Source: Halosegnis rubeus (GTDB taxonomy: Archaea; Halobacteriota; Halobacteria; Halobacteriales; Haloarculaceae). From it: a stretch of 64,000 nt of DNA. The DNA is taken from NCBI RefSeq assembly GCF_009184545.1, contig NZ_QJOW01000001.1, positions 186,001 through 250,000 of the forward strand. Direction: 5' to 3'. The translations under genes and the position numbers were made by a program. The notes below the pieces were generated by a model that was not told the DNA's origin, made no database searches, and saw only the letters and a list, made by a program, of their open reading frames with translations. Every line of letters starts with the position of its first letter. Position 1 is the stretch's first letter. This document shows positions 41,257 through 50,075 of this stretch, one piece after another.

Positions 41257-42347
41257 CCGTCCACCTCCAGCGTCTCGACCAACGCGTCGACGATACGCTC
41301 GCCCGCCTGTCCGTCGCCGTAGAGGTCCGGATGGCCGGTCATCGCGGCCCGCGCGTCGGCGTCGGTCGCCAGCGCCCGGAGTCGCGTTGCGAGATTCGAC
41401 GGCTCGACCAGTTCGTTCACGCCGGCCTCGACCGTCTCCGGGCGCTCGGTGTTCGGCCGTACCGTGAGACACGGGGTTTCGAGGACGGACGCCTCCTCCT
41501 GTACCCCGCCGGAGTCGGTGACGACGACATGTGCCCCGTCGAGTAAGGCGAGGAAGTCGAGATACCCCTGCGGCTCCGCGAGCCGGAGCGAGCCGTCCGG
41601 CTCGACTCCGAGCGCCTCGATTGTGGTCTCCGTGCGCGGGTGGGCGGGGAGGACGACCGGTATCGGCGCGCCGTCGAGTGCGCCGAGAATCGCCCGCAGC
41701 CGGTCGGGAGCCTCGGTGTTGTGCGGCCGATGTATCGTCGCGAGCGCGTACCCGTCCGACTCGACGCCGAACCGCGAGCGCGCGTCGGACTGCTCGCGCG
41801 CGACGGGCGCGTGGTCGAGACACGCGTCCACGACCGTGTTTCCGGTCTGCGTGACGCCCACCTCGATGCCCTCGCCGGCGAGGTTGGCGACGGCGCTCTC
41901 GGTCGGGGCAAACAGCAGCTCCGAGAGGTGGTCGGCGACGACGCGGTTCACTTCTTCGGGCATGGTTCGGTCGTAGCTTCGCAGGCCGGCCTCGATGTGG
42001 CCGACGAGCGTGTCGCGTTTCGCCCCGGCCAGCGTCGCCGCGAGGACGGCGTTCGTGTCCCCGAGCGTGAGCACGGCTGCCGGCTCCCGTTGGGCGATAT
42101 CGGCGTCGATACCGACGAGCCCGTCGGCGGTCTGTTGTGCGCCGCCGGTGCTGCCAACGTCGAGATTCACCGCCGGTTCGGGCAGCCCGAGCACGTCGAA
42201 GAACTCGCCGCTGAGCTCCGCGTCGTAGTGTTGGCCGGTGTGGAGCAGTCGCGGCTCCGTCGCCGGCTGTGAATCGAGCGCGCGGAGCACGGGAGCCATC
42301 TTCACGAGTTCGGGTCGCGTCCCGACGACGGCGAGCACCGTCACCAC
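41253..42347 (-). CDS. wecB: UDP-N-acetylglucosamine 2-epimerase
   Basis: A 364-residue non-hydrolysing epimerase. It opens VLAVVGTRPELVKMAPVL, has HTGQHYDAELSGEFF, VGHIEAGLRSYDRTMPEEVNR and VVTDSGGVQEEASVLETPCLTVR near the C-terminus, all strong family motifs. It interconverts UDP-GlcNAc and UDP-ManNAc, the substrate of WecC-like dehydrogenases. Two consecutive GTG codons (42347 and 42344) could start translation. It overlaps the UDP-glucose-dehydrogenase-like gene upstream and the GT4 gene downstream, forming a three-gene unit. Confidence 0.93.
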   Translation of the reverse strand: MVTVLAVVGTRPELVKMAPVLRALDSQPATEPRLLHTGQHYDAELSGEFFDVLGLPEPAVNLDVGSTGGAQQTADGLVGIDADIAQREPAAVLTLGDTNAVLAATLAGAKRDTLVGHIEAGLRSYDRTMPEEVNRVVADHLSELLFAPTESAVANLAGEGIEVGVTQTGNTVVDACLDHAPVAREQSDARSRFGVESDGYALATIHRPHNTEAPDRLRAILGALDGAPIPVVLPAHPRTETTIEALGVEPDGSLRLAEPQGYLDFLALLDGAHVVVTDSGGVQEEASVLETPCLTVRPNTERPETVEAGVNELVEPSNLATRLRALATDADARAAMTGHPDLYGDGQAGERIVDALVETLEVDG

Positions 42348-43624
42348 GTCAATCCCTCGTAGGTCATCCCCTCGCGGGCCTCGATGATGCGCCGACCGTC
42401 CACGACGACCTGTCGCGCCATCGCGTCGAACTCGCCATCGAGGGCACCGAACGCGGGCCAGTCGGTGACGACGAGCGCGCCGACGGCTCCCGAAAGTGCG
42501 TCGCTCGCGCTGTCGGTGTACTCAACGTCTGGGTACGCACGCGCCATCGTCTCGCTCGCGTCCGAGGGGTCGTACGCCGCCACCTCGGCCCCTCGTTCCT
42601 GTAGCCCGGCGATGACCGGCTTCGCGCGCGAGCCGCGGATGTCGTCGGTGTCGGGCTTGAACGCGAGTCCGAGCACGGCGACGCGTTCGCCGGCCACGTC
42701 GACGTGCCGGTCGAGGAGTTCGAGCAGGCGACGCGGTTGCGTCTCGTTGACTCCGACGACCGCGTCGAGCAGTTCGGGTTCGTAGTCGCGGTCCCGGGCG
42801 GCGGCCCGGAGCGCGTCGGTGTCCTTGGGAAAGCAGCTACCCCCCCATCCCACCCCCGACCGGAGGAACTGCGCCCCGATGCGGTCGTCCAGTCCCATCG
42901 CCTCGGCCACCTCGTAGGAGTCGACGCCGTACTCCTTGCAGATGTTGCCGAGTTCGTTGATGAGCGAGACTTTCGCGGCGAGAAAGACGTTGTTGGCGTA
43001 CTTCATCATCGCGGCCTCTCGGCGACCCGTCTCCACGACCGGCGGCTCGTCCGGGAGGGGTGCATACACCGCCCGGAGGGCGTCGAGCGCGCGGTCGTCG
43101 TCGGTGCCGATGACGACCTTGTCGGGGTGCATGAAGTCGTCCACGGCGCTGCCCTGTGCCTGAAACTCGGGGTTGACCGCCGTCGCGAAGGTCTCGCCTT
43201 CCGGACCCGCGGCCTGCTCGATGCGCGGGACGACCTCCTCTTCGACCATCCCAGGGATGGCGGTGGATTTGACGGCGACGGTGTGGAACGTCTCCTTCTG
43301 TGCGAGTGCCTCGCCGAGCGATTCGGCAGCGGCGAGGACGACCGACGGGTCGATGCTGCCGTCCTCGCGGGCGGGGGTCTGGACGGTGATGAACGAGCAG
43401 TCCGTCTCGCGGACGGCGGCGTAGTCGGTGGTCGCGGAAATCCGGTCGGCGTTCTCATCGTACAGCTCACCGAGCCTGGGTTCGGCCATCGGTGGCTCGC
43501 CGGCTTCGATGCTCGCGACGACCGATTCGTCGATATCGATGGCCGTCACTTCGTGGCCGAGCGCGGCCAGACAGCCGGTGAGAGTCGCGCCGACGTAGCC
43601 GGAGCCGATGACGCTGACGTGCAT
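42341..43624 (-). CDS. aglM: UDP-glucose 6-dehydrogenase
   Basis: A 427-residue nucleotide-sugar dehydrogenase opening MHVSVIGSGYVGATLTGCLAALGHEV. It has VQTPAREDGSID, KSTAIPGMVEE and EFQAQGSAVDDFMHPDKVVIG, and the catalytic cysteine in GVGWGGSCFPKDT. The GWGGSCFPKD motif is characteristic of UDP-glucose dehydrogenases, which make UDP-glucuronic acid. It resembles Haloferax AglM, which works in N-glycosylation. It is the first gene of the unit with wecB and a GT4 gene. The window therefore holds two different C6 dehydrogenases. Confidence 0.88.
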   Translation of the reverse strand: MHVSVIGSGYVGATLTGCLAALGHEVTAIDIDESVVASIEAGEPPMAEPRLGELYDENADRISATTDYAAVRETDCSFITVQTPAREDGSIDPSVVLAAAESLGEALAQKETFHTVAVKSTAIPGMVEEEVVPRIEQAAGPEGETFATAVNPEFQAQGSAVDDFMHPDKVVIGTDDDRALDALRAVYAPLPDEPPVVETGRREAAMMKYANNVFLAAKVSLINELGNICKEYGVDSYEVAEAMGLDDRIGAQFLRSGVGWGGSCFPKDTDALRAAARDRDYEPELLDAVVGVNETQPRRLLELLDRHVDVAGERVAVLGLAFKPDTDDIRGSRAKPVIAGLQERGAEVAAYDPSDASETMARAYPDVEYTDSASDALSGAVGALVVTDWPAFGALDGEFDAMARQVVVDGRRIIEAREGMTYEGLTW

Positions 43625-43660
43625 ACGTGCGCTTTGCTACCCCCGGACTTCAGCGGTTCG

Positions 43661-44119
43661 CTACTCGTCCTCGCCGTGACTGTGCCCGTGACTGTGTCCG
43701 TCCAAGGCTCCGTCGAAGTCGTCGACCGGGATGACGGAGTAATCGACCGAGAGGGTGTCTTTCGTCGCGCGAATCTTCCCGACGAACGTGGAGATCTCGT
43801 CCAGCCGCCCCTCGACGATGAACAGCTCCATGCAGTAGTGGTCGCCGACGTGGTTGTGGACGTTCGAGGTGACCAGCCCCTCGTGTTCGTGGCGCAACTG
43901 CATCATGCGCTGTTCGGCCGCCGAGGTTTCGTAGTTGAACAGCACGGTGATGACGCCGATGAGCCGGCGGTCCTCCAGCCGTTTGTCCTCGAACTCGCCG
44001 AGCAGATTCCGCGAGGCCTCCCGGACGACCTCGCTCCGGCCCGTGTAGCCGTGCTCGTCGGCGAACTCGTCCAAGCGGTTCAACAGCGACTCCGGCATCG
44101 ACACGCTGACGACTGTCAT
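43661..44119 (-). CDS. nikR: Nickel-responsive regulator NikR
   Basis: A 152-residue protein with an N-terminal ribbon-helix-helix ([17 protein letters not shown], then [13 protein letters not shown]) and a C-terminal ACT-like nickel domain. The nickel ligands match NikR: His77 or His79, His88 and His90 in HNHVGD, and Cys96 in YCMELFI. The tail is His-rich ([11 protein letters not shown]), which may store metal or raise affinity. NikR represses nickel-uptake genes when nickel is plentiful. No nickel transporter or hydrogenase/urease gene is in the window. It is divergent from threonine synthase, with starts 87 bp apart. Confidence 0.88.
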   Translation of the reverse strand: MTVVSVSMPESLLNRLDEFADEHGYTGRSEVVREASRNLLGEFEDKRLEDRRLIGVITVLFNYETSAAEQRMMQLRHEHEGLVTSNVHNHVGDHYCMELFIVEGRLDEISTFVGKIRATKDTLSVDYSVIPVDDFDGALDGHSHGHSHGEDE

Positions 44120-44206
44120 GTTGTGAACTTACGGACGGTCAGCTGTTAATGATTGCTACTCTCAACGCAGGGACAAGAATTTCCTCCCGGCTCGCGTTCC
44201 ACCGGT

Positions 44207-45397
44207 ATGTCCGCCGAACGCGTGCGCGCCGCGACGCGGGTGTGTTACGCCTGTGGCGCGGCAACAACCGCCCCCGCCGTCCGCTGTGACTGTGGCGAAC
44301 CGCTGTGGCTCCCCGAGGTCACCGACCCAACCGAAACCGACGCGCCGGGCATGTGGCGACATGCCGGCCTACTGCCGGTCGATTCACCCGGCGGCGTGGC
44401 CGACGCCGTCGGTGACACACCTCTCGTCGCCTCCGACGCCGTGGCCGACTTCGCCGGCGTCGACGTGTCGCTCAAGCTGGAAGGCCACGCGCCGACCGGG
44501 TCGTTCAAAGACCGGGGGAGCGCGCTCGCCGTCGCTGCCGTTGAGGCCGGCTACGCGGGCGACGTTCGCGCGGTCGGCACCGTCTCACACGGCAACATGG
44601 CGATGAGCACCGCCGCCTTCGCCGCGAGCGCGGACCTCCCGTGTGTCGTGCTCGTTCCCGACGACATTCCCGAATCGCGACTCGGCGTCATCGCGCAGTA
44701 CGACCCGACAGTCGTCCGCGTGGACGGCGATTACGGGCGGCTGTATGAGCGCTCGCTCGAACTCGGCCGCGAACACGACATCGCCTTCCTCAACTCCGAC
44801 GTACCGCTGCGCGTCGAGGGTCAAAAGACCACGGCCGTCGAGGTGTGTCTCGACGCGGCCCCCGACGCCATCGTCATGCCGGTCTCAAGCGGGGGTCACG
44901 CCAGCGGCGCGTGGAAGGCAGTCCGTAAACTCCACGCCGCCGGCCGCATCGACCAGATTCCTGACCTCCACTTCGTGCAGGCGAGCGCCTGTGCACCAAT
45001 CGACGAGGCGTTCGCCCGCGGGGATGATACCGTCGCGTCCGTTGATGGCGGGGAGACAATCGCCTACTCGATTGCCAACGCCGACCCACCGAGTGGAGAT
45101 CGCGTGCTCACCGCGGCTCGCGACACCGGCGGAACAGTCACCAGCGTCGACGACGACGCGACCCGCGCGGCCCTCGACACTCTCGCACGGGCCGGTATCA
45201 GCGTCGAAGCCTCGTGTGCCGTCGCGCTCGCCGGCACGCGTGAGTTGGTCCAATCGGGGCGACTCGACTCCGACGCTGAGGTCGCAGCAATCATGACCGG
45301 TACAGGACTGAAGGAGGCGAGCGGTTCGGCCGACACCGCCCGCGCCACCGTCGACAGCCTCGATACTGTGCTCGGCGGGGTCGGAGTCGAGCGGTGA
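44207..45397 (+). CDS. thrC: Threonine synthase
   Basis: A 396-residue PLP enzyme. It has a Cys-rich N-terminal zinc-ribbon-like segment (CYACGAA, CDCGEP), TPLVAS, the PLP lysine in APTGSFKDRGS, the phosphate-binding loop VSSGGHASG and a late GLKEAS. The enzyme converts O-phosphohomoserine to threonine. The ATG at 44207 starts the protein just before the ribbon. Its GTGA end overlaps the next small gene. Other PLP beta-family enzymes look similar, but the N-terminal ribbon and the length support threonine synthase. Confidence 0.88.
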   Translation: MSAERVRAATRVCYACGAATTAPAVRCDCGEPLWLPEVTDPTETDAPGMWRHAGLLPVDSPGGVADAVGDTPLVASDAVADFAGVDVSLKLEGHAPTGSFKDRGSALAVAAVEAGYAGDVRAVGTVSHGNMAMSTAAFAASADLPCVVLVPDDIPESRLGVIAQYDPTVVRVDGDYGRLYERSLELGREHDIAFLNSDVPLRVEGQKTTAVEVCLDAAPDAIVMPVSSGGHASGAWKAVRKLHAAGRIDQIPDLHFVQASACAPIDEAFARGDDTVASVDGGETIAYSIANADPPSGDRVLTAARDTGGTVTSVDDDATRAALDTLARAGISVEASCAVALAGTRELVQSGRLDSDAEVAAIMTGTGLKEASGSADTARATVDSLDTVLGGVGVER

Positions 45398-45570
45398 GCC
45401 GTCGTCGGACCGTCGCAACCGGGGGCGCGTTCGTCGTCGGATTTCTCGTCGTCGGTATCGCGACGACGGCACTGCTCGACCCGTACGTGTGGCCGTCGCT
45501 CGTGGTCGGAATCCCGGCAGGAATCGTCGCTGGGGTCGTCGCTGCCCTCGCCGTCCGGCTCAGTTCGTGA
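45394..45570 (+). CDS. Small two-helix membrane protein
   Basis: A 58-residue product starting at GTG 45394, which overlaps the threonine synthase stop (GTGA). Two hydrophobic helices (GGAFVVGFLVVGIATTALL and SLVVGIPAGIVAGVVAALAV) are joined by a short DPYVWP turn, and the basic N-terminus (SRRRTVA) suggests the N-terminus faces the cytoplasm. It ends inside the convergent RaSEA gene (11-base overlap). Family unknown. Confidence 0.6.
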   Translation: MSRRRTVATGGAFVVGFLVVGIATTALLDPYVWPSLVVGIPAGIVAGVVAALAVRLSS

Positions 45571-46636
45571 GCGGCGCGCCGAAGCTCTTCTCGCGGGCGA
45601 GCACCGTCTCGTGGGTCAACTCACACTCACAGGACACCTGCTCGAACACCGAGGGGTCCTGTCGCAGGTCGAAATCTTTGATGGCCGTCTGGACCCGGTC
45701 GTCACACTCCCCGCAGTTGTGGGGGCCGCGGTCGGAGCCGTGGCCGACGGGGTCGGAGACGACGATGGCGTCGGCGTCGGCGGTCGCTTCGAGCACCTCG
45801 CAAATCGACCACAGCCACGGCGGTCGGTAGCCGCCGTCGTGATACAGCTCCTCGACCATCGTGTACCGCTGAACGTTGGTCGGGTTCATCGAGACGGTGT
45901 GACACCCCTCCACGTCGGCACACCGACGCACCGAGGACTTCATGTCCGCGACCGCCTCGCGCTCCGTGAGGAACGGCGGCTTCAGGAGGAGATACGCCTT
46001 GATGCCGGCGTCGACGGCCCGCGCCTCGGCGCAGGCTGTCTCGAAGTCGGCGAAGTCGAAGTACTTGTTCACGCAGTCGTGGCGCACCCGGTCAGTCGCG
46101 GTTTCGAGCCCGACCGCGACGTCCGTCTCCAGCCCTCGGTCGGTGAAGTCGGTCAGCTTCTCGCGCTCCACGAAGTCGGGCAGCGACTCGACGACGATGC
46201 GCTCGCGGTTGCTGAACGTTTCGCCGATGGCAGCACGCGTCTCGGCCGGTACCTCGCGCTCGTCGAGGAAGGAACCGGAGGTGTAGATTTTGATGAGTTC
46301 CGCGGGGTCGTCTGCATTCTCGCTCTCGTGGTCGAGACAGTGGTCGATCTGGGTCATCAGGTTCTCGTGGCCGACGCTGCCGCCGTCGACGGACTCGGCG
46401 ACGTAGCCACACATCGTACAGCCGCCGGCGCGTGCCCACCGACAGCCGCCGGTGTTGAGAATGATGGTGAGCGACTGTTTCACGCCGTTCGGAGTGTTGT
46501 CCTCGTCGAGCCAGACGCGGGTCGGCTCGGTCGGGTCGTACGTCTGGTCGTTTCGCGCCCGAATCTCCCGCATCGCCGCGTTGTGGGCGTCCATTCCCCG
46601 GTTCGACTCGTAGACCTCGGGGCTCGGCTTACTCAT
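45560..46636 (-). CDS. Archaeosine biosynthesis radical SAM protein (RaSEA)
   Basis: A 358-residue radical SAM enzyme. The cluster-binding cysteines are in GGCRWARAGGCTMCGY, spaced C-x7-C-x2-C, as in the Elp3/RaSEA group. It continues IYTSGSFLDEREV, VVESLPDFV, VGLETATD and GIKAYLLLKPPFL. In archaea RaSEA works with ArcS: ArcS attaches lysine to preQ0 in tRNA and RaSEA cleaves it to give archaeosine at position 15. The ATG at 46636 was preferred to an upstream one because it begins at the conserved region. tgtA and arcS lie about 3.4 kb away on the other strand, which supports this role. Confidence 0.88.
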   Translation of the reverse strand: MSKPSPEVYESNRGMDAHNAAMREIRARNDQTYDPTEPTRVWLDEDNTPNGVKQSLTIILNTGGCRWARAGGCTMCGYVAESVDGGSVGHENLMTQIDHCLDHESENADDPAELIKIYTSGSFLDEREVPAETRAAIGETFSNRERIVVESLPDFVEREKLTDFTDRGLETDVAVGLETATDRVRHDCVNKYFDFADFETACAEARAVDAGIKAYLLLKPPFLTEREAVADMKSSVRRCADVEGCHTVSMNPTNVQRYTMVEELYHDGGYRPPWLWSICEVLEATADADAIVVSDPVGHGSDRGPHNCGECDDRVQTAIKDFDLRQDPSVFEQVSCECELTHETVLAREKSFGAPLTN

Positions 46637-46723
46637 TATCCCGGATAGCGGGCGGTCGCTGAAAGCCGTGTCGGGTGCCGGTCGCCCTGTCACTCTACAT
46701 TCGATGGCTCCGTACGACCACGT

Positions 46724-47236
46724 ATGGCGAGTGAGGATGCGAACCAGGACGCCACGACCGTCTCCGTGACCGTCGAGCGACGGCTGGACGCTCCCCCCGA
46801 GGTCGTGTGGGACTCCATCGGCGACATCAGCGTGACCCGGGCGATGCTCCCGGGGTGTGAGAAACTCGACTTCGGTGTCGACCGCGATTACGTCGAGGCT
46901 GGTGACGAGGGCACCGCGACCATCGCTATCGGTATCGGTCCCATCTCACCGTCGTTCGAGACCGATGTCGAGGTGCTCCGGCGCGACTACCCGGAGATGG
47001 CCATCACCGCCAGCGGGAGCGCCGCCGGCTCCACCTTCGACACGACGGCCGACCTCAGCCTCGCCGCGACCGACGGCGGCGAGCAGACCGACGTGACGTG
47101 GGACGCGACCGCCGCCGTCACCGGCCGCGTCGAGACCTTCTCGGGCGCGCTCAAGCCCGTCGTCGCCGAGGTCGCACAGCGCTTCTTCGAGCAGCTCGAC
47201 GACCACGTCACCGGCCGAACCGAGCAAAGCGACTGA
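46724..47236 (+). CDS. SRPBCC (CoxG-like) protein
   Basis: A 170-residue START/SRPBCC-fold protein: SVTVERRLDAPPEVVWDSIGDI, MLPGCEKLDF and the terminal helix PVVAEVAQRFFEQLDDHV. It resembles CoxG (subunit G of aerobic CO dehydrogenase), a membrane-recruitment factor, but many haloarchaeal homologues stand alone. There is no CO dehydrogenase gene here, so a generic lipid- or cofactor-binding role is equally possible. It converges on the VanZ-like gene with a 29-base overlap. Confidence 0.8.
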   Translation: MASEDANQDATTVSVTVERRLDAPPEVVWDSIGDISVTRAMLPGCEKLDFGVDRDYVEAGDEGTATIAIGIGPISPSFETDVEVLRRDYPEMAITASGSAAGSTFDTTADLSLAATDGGEQTDVTWDATAAVTGRVETFSGALKPVVAEVAQRFFEQLDDHVTGRTEQSD

Positions 47237-47576
47237 CGACGGCTGTGCCGACTGCCGCACCGAGAGCGTCGGCGAGCATGTCTCCGACCGAGAACGCACG
47301 TGTCGCGAGCGGTAACTGCAGACACTCGATGAGGACGCCGTAGCCGACCGTCACCGTGAATGCCAGGACCAGCCCCTCGACTCGCGGCCGGTCGCCAGCA
47401 CGTAGCGCGTAGCCGAGCGCGACCGCGAGCACGGCGTACCCGCCCAGATGTTGCCACTTGTCGAGACCGACACCCAGCAGCGTCGGTGTCGGTCCACCGC
47501 CGGCAGGCAGGAGACTCGCGACCAGAATCACCCCGGCGACGAGCGCGACGAGGAGCCAGCGACGCCGCGGGGTCAC
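47208..47576 (-). CDS. VanZ-family membrane protein
   Basis: A 122-residue protein with four hydrophobic helices and the family patterns LDKWQHLGGYAVLAVALGYAL, IECLQLPL and SVGDMLADALGAAVG. It starts at GTG 47576, which overlaps the stop of the pncC-like gene (GTGA), so the two are translationally coupled. It is similar in layout to the protein at 11196-11585. Function unknown. Confidence 0.78.
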   Translation of the reverse strand: MTPRRRWLLVALVAGVILVASLLPAGGGPTPTLLGVGLDKWQHLGGYAVLAVALGYALRAGDRPRVEGLVLAFTVTVGYGVLIECLQLPLATRAFSVGDMLADALGAAVGTAVVSRFARFGR

Positions 47577-48097
47577 TGGCCGCGTTTCCCTTGCACCGCG
47601 GTCAGCAGGTCCTCGAGCGCCTGCCGGGCGATCTGCTCTTTCACCTCCGCCCGCGTGCCGTCGAACTCGTAGCGGCGAACCCGCGCGAAGGAGTCCTGCG
47701 TGCCCCACTCCCCGCGGTAGGCGACGCCGACAAACACCGTCCCGACGGGCGTCTCCTCGCTTCCGCCGTCGGGGCCGGCGATACCGGTCGTCGAAAGTCC
47801 CCACGTCGTGCCGGCCGTGTCGCGCACACCGCGGGCCATCTGGCGAGCGACCGGCTCCGAGACCGCGCCGTGTTCATCGAGCGTCTCGCGAGACACCCCG
47901 ACGAGGTCCATCTTCGAGTCGTAGCTGTAGGTAGCGAGCGTCCGGTCGAAGTAGTCGGAGGAGCCGGGCACGTCGGTCAGATACGAGCCGATGAGTCCCC
48001 CCGTACAGGATTCGGCGGTGGCGACGGTGGCGTCCGTCGCGCACAGCGGCTCGGCGATGCGTTCCTCGATTGGTGGCTCGGCGGCGAACTCGCGCAT
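47573..48097 (-). CDS. pncC: CinA-family nicotinamide-nucleotide amidase
   Basis: A 174-residue stand-alone CinA C-terminal domain: ATAESCTGGLIGSYLTDVPG carries the catalytic Ser, and STTGIAGPDGGSEETPVGTVFVG completes the family signature. The enzyme deamidates nicotinamide mononucleotide to nicotinate mononucleotide, part of NAD recycling. The N-terminal molybdopterin-like domain of full CinA is absent, as in PncC. Its stop overlaps the VanZ-like gene start. Confidence 0.9.
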   Translation of the reverse strand: MREFAAEPPIEERIAEPLCATDATVATAESCTGGLIGSYLTDVPGSSDYFDRTLATYSYDSKMDLVGVSRETLDEHGAVSEPVARQMARGVRDTAGTTWGLSTTGIAGPDGGSEETPVGTVFVGVAYRGEWGTQDSFARVRRYEFDGTRAEVKEQIARQALEDLLTAVQGKRGQ

Positions 48098-48127
48098 ACC
48101 CGGGGTTCGTCTGCCGGACGCTTCAAA

Positions 48128-48484
48128 CTACACCGCGCCGGTGTCCGTGTAGGTCCACCGCTCGGTCACCAGTCCGTCGTCGTCGAACCGGTGGTGGTCG
48201 GCGAAGCCGAACGCGACCGTCTCGCCGCCCTGTTTCCCCTCGAAGCGCCCGCGCACGGCGACGGTGTCGTCGCCGACGGTGAGCGACTCGACGGTGTGTT
48301 CACCCTCCGAGAGCGGACGGTCCTCGCGGTAGAACCGCTCGAACTCTGCCATCCCGTCGAGCGAAGGTTGGCCGGGTCGGTGGTAGGTCACGTCGTCGGC
48401 GAACAGCTCGAACACCGACTCGAGGTCGCCGGCGTCGATGTGCTCGTAGTAGTTTCGGATGCGTTGTGCGTCAACGTCGGTCAT
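48128..48484 (-). CDS. SnoaL/NTF2-like protein
   Basis: A 118-residue protein with the NTF2-like cone fold pattern: IRNYYEHIDAGDLESVFELFADDVTYHRPG at the N-terminus, then strands VESLTVGDDTVAVRGRFEG and ERWTYTDTGAV. SnoaL-like members act as isomerases, cyclases or simple binding proteins. The ATG at 48484 is the first in the frame that begins at the fold. It is upstream of pncC on the same strand, about 30 bp apart, and divergent from the aminotransferase gene. Confidence 0.8.
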   Translation of the reverse strand: MTDVDAQRIRNYYEHIDAGDLESVFELFADDVTYHRPGQPSLDGMAEFERFYREDRPLSEGEHTVESLTVGDDTVAVRGRFEGKQGGETVAFGFADHHRFDDDGLVTERWTYTDTGAV

Positions 48485-48564
48485 ACGCGAGGGTGTGCGG
48501 TCGCGAGCAAAAGCGTTCGGCTCGCAGACAAAAGCGCCAAAGCCGACGGGGGCCAACGCCGGCC

Positions 48565-49665
48565 ATGGACGATGACAGGCCACTGTTCTTCCACGTCATG
48601 GCCTACGCCGACGACGCCGACCGCGACGTCATCGACATGGTGAGTGGCGATCCCGACTGGGAGCCGCCGACCGCACTCCGCGAGGGGATTCGCGAGTTCG
48701 CCGACGCGCCGGTCGCCGACTACCAGTACCCGCCCAGCGAGGGACGCGGTGACCTCCGTGACCTGCTGGCCGACCGCCACGACGTACCTGTCGAGCGCCT
48801 CGTCGTCACGAACGGCGGGGGCGAGGCGAACCACCTCGCGATGGCCTGCGGACTGGCGGCCCACTCGGGCAACGAGGTCATCCTCACGGACCCGGTGTAC
48901 CCCTACTACGCCGACCGCGCCGAGCTACTGGGTGCCGACGTGACTTACGTCCCAGTCGCCGCCGACGGAACCCTCGACCCGGCTGACGTGCGAGCGGTCG
49001 CGAGCGAGGAGACCGCCCTCATCGTCGCCTGCTCGCCGAACAACCCGACCGGCGCGGTGTACGGCGAGTCGGTCAAGCGCGAGCTGACCGACATCGCCGA
49101 GTCGAACGACGCACTGTACGTCAGCGACGAGGTGTACGAGGAGTTCGACTTCTCCGGCCGATTCCACTCCGCGCTCGCGTTCGACTCCGATAACGTCGCC
49201 GTCACCAACTCCGTCTCGAAGGCGATGGCGACGACGGGACTCCGGGTCGGCTACGCCATCCTCCCCGACCACCTCGTCGACCCGGTTCGCACCCGGCATA
49301 TGCTCACCAACGTCGCCGTCACTGCACCCGGCCAACACGCCGCGCTGAAGGCGCTCCGGGAGACGCCCGACGAGTACTACGCCGAGACGCGGGCCATGCT
49401 CGAATCCCGCATCGAGCACTTCTGTGGTGCGCTCGATGCGGCCGGCGCGGAGTACATCCAGCCACAGGGTGCCTTCTACGTGCTCGCGCGGTTCGACGGC
49501 TTCCCGGGAACGCTCGACAACACCAAACGGCTCATCGACGAGGCGGGCGTCGCGGGGATGCCCGGCGACGCCTTCGGCAGCGCCCGCGAGGAGTGGCTCC
49601 GGTTCGCGCTCGTCTCCCCGCGCGCCACCGAGGCCGCCGACCGGCTCGCCGAGTATTTCGCCTGA
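48565..49665 (+). CDS. Class I/II PLP-dependent aminotransferase
   Basis: A 366-residue aminotransferase: IDMVSGDPDWEPPTALREG near the N-terminus, GGGEANHLAM, the PLP-phosphate region CSPNNPTGAVYG, SDEVYEEFDF, the PLP lysine in TNSVSKAMATTGLRVGYA and a late ARFDGFPG. It resembles aspartate/aromatic aminotransferases, but substrate is not evident. Start ATG at 48565. It precedes a small uncharacterised gene in the same direction by about 40 bp. Confidence 0.9.
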   Translation: MDDDRPLFFHVMAYADDADRDVIDMVSGDPDWEPPTALREGIREFADAPVADYQYPPSEGRGDLRDLLADRHDVPVERLVVTNGGGEANHLAMACGLAAHSGNEVILTDPVYPYYADRAELLGADVTYVPVAADGTLDPADVRAVASEETALIVACSPNNPTGAVYGESVKRELTDIAESNDALYVSDEVYEEFDFSGRFHSALAFDSDNVAVTNSVSKAMATTGLRVGYAILPDHLVDPVRTRHMLTNVAVTAPGQHAALKALRETPDEYYAETRAMLESRIEHFCGALDAAGAEYIQPQGAFYVLARFDGFPGTLDNTKRLIDEAGVAGMPGDAFGSAREEWLRFALVSPRATEAADRLAEYFA

Positions 49666-49703
49666 GCAGCGAACTCTTCCGTCTCGACCTCCTTCCACCG
49701 GCT

Positions 49704-50036
49704 ATGAGTGAAGACCAAGACGCGACCATCGTGTACGAACGCGGTGCGGAAGTGGTAGAAGAGACCGTCCCGAACAAACACCTCGTCTACTTCCAGGACC
49801 ACTGGGTGCTCCACGCCGGCGAAGACGACGACGGCGTCCGCGTCCGGCGGATTCCCCGCGAGCGCGTCCAGTACGTCGAGCGGTCGGTCGGCGAGTTCGG
49901 CGACGAGGTGTCGACGCTGAAAAATCGCGCCCAGACGCTGGCCGACGACCTCCGCGACCGCCTGCTCGGCGAGGGAGAGACCCACGAGTCCCACGAGGGG
50001 GAGGAGCCGACCCACATCAACGTCGCGGACAAGTAG
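49704..50036 (+). CDS. Small acidic uncharacterised protein
   Basis: A 110-residue protein with a compact beta-rich N-terminal half (ATIVYERGAEVVEETVP, HLVYFQDHWVLHAGED, VRVRRIPRERVQYVERS) and a helical tail (TLKNRAQTLADDLRDRLLGEG) ending in an acidic His/Glu-rich stretch. No membrane segment. It sits between an aminotransferase and tgtA, all in one direction, with gaps of about 40 bp. I do not recognise the family. Confidence 0.7.
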   Translation: MSEDQDATIVYERGAEVVEETVPNKHLVYFQDHWVLHAGEDDDGVRVRRIPRERVQYVERSVGEFGDEVSTLKNRAQTLADDLRDRLLGEGETHESHEGEEPTHINVADK

Positions 50037-50075
50037 AAACGACACGCTTACCGGCGGCTCCGGCCGAACGACGGT

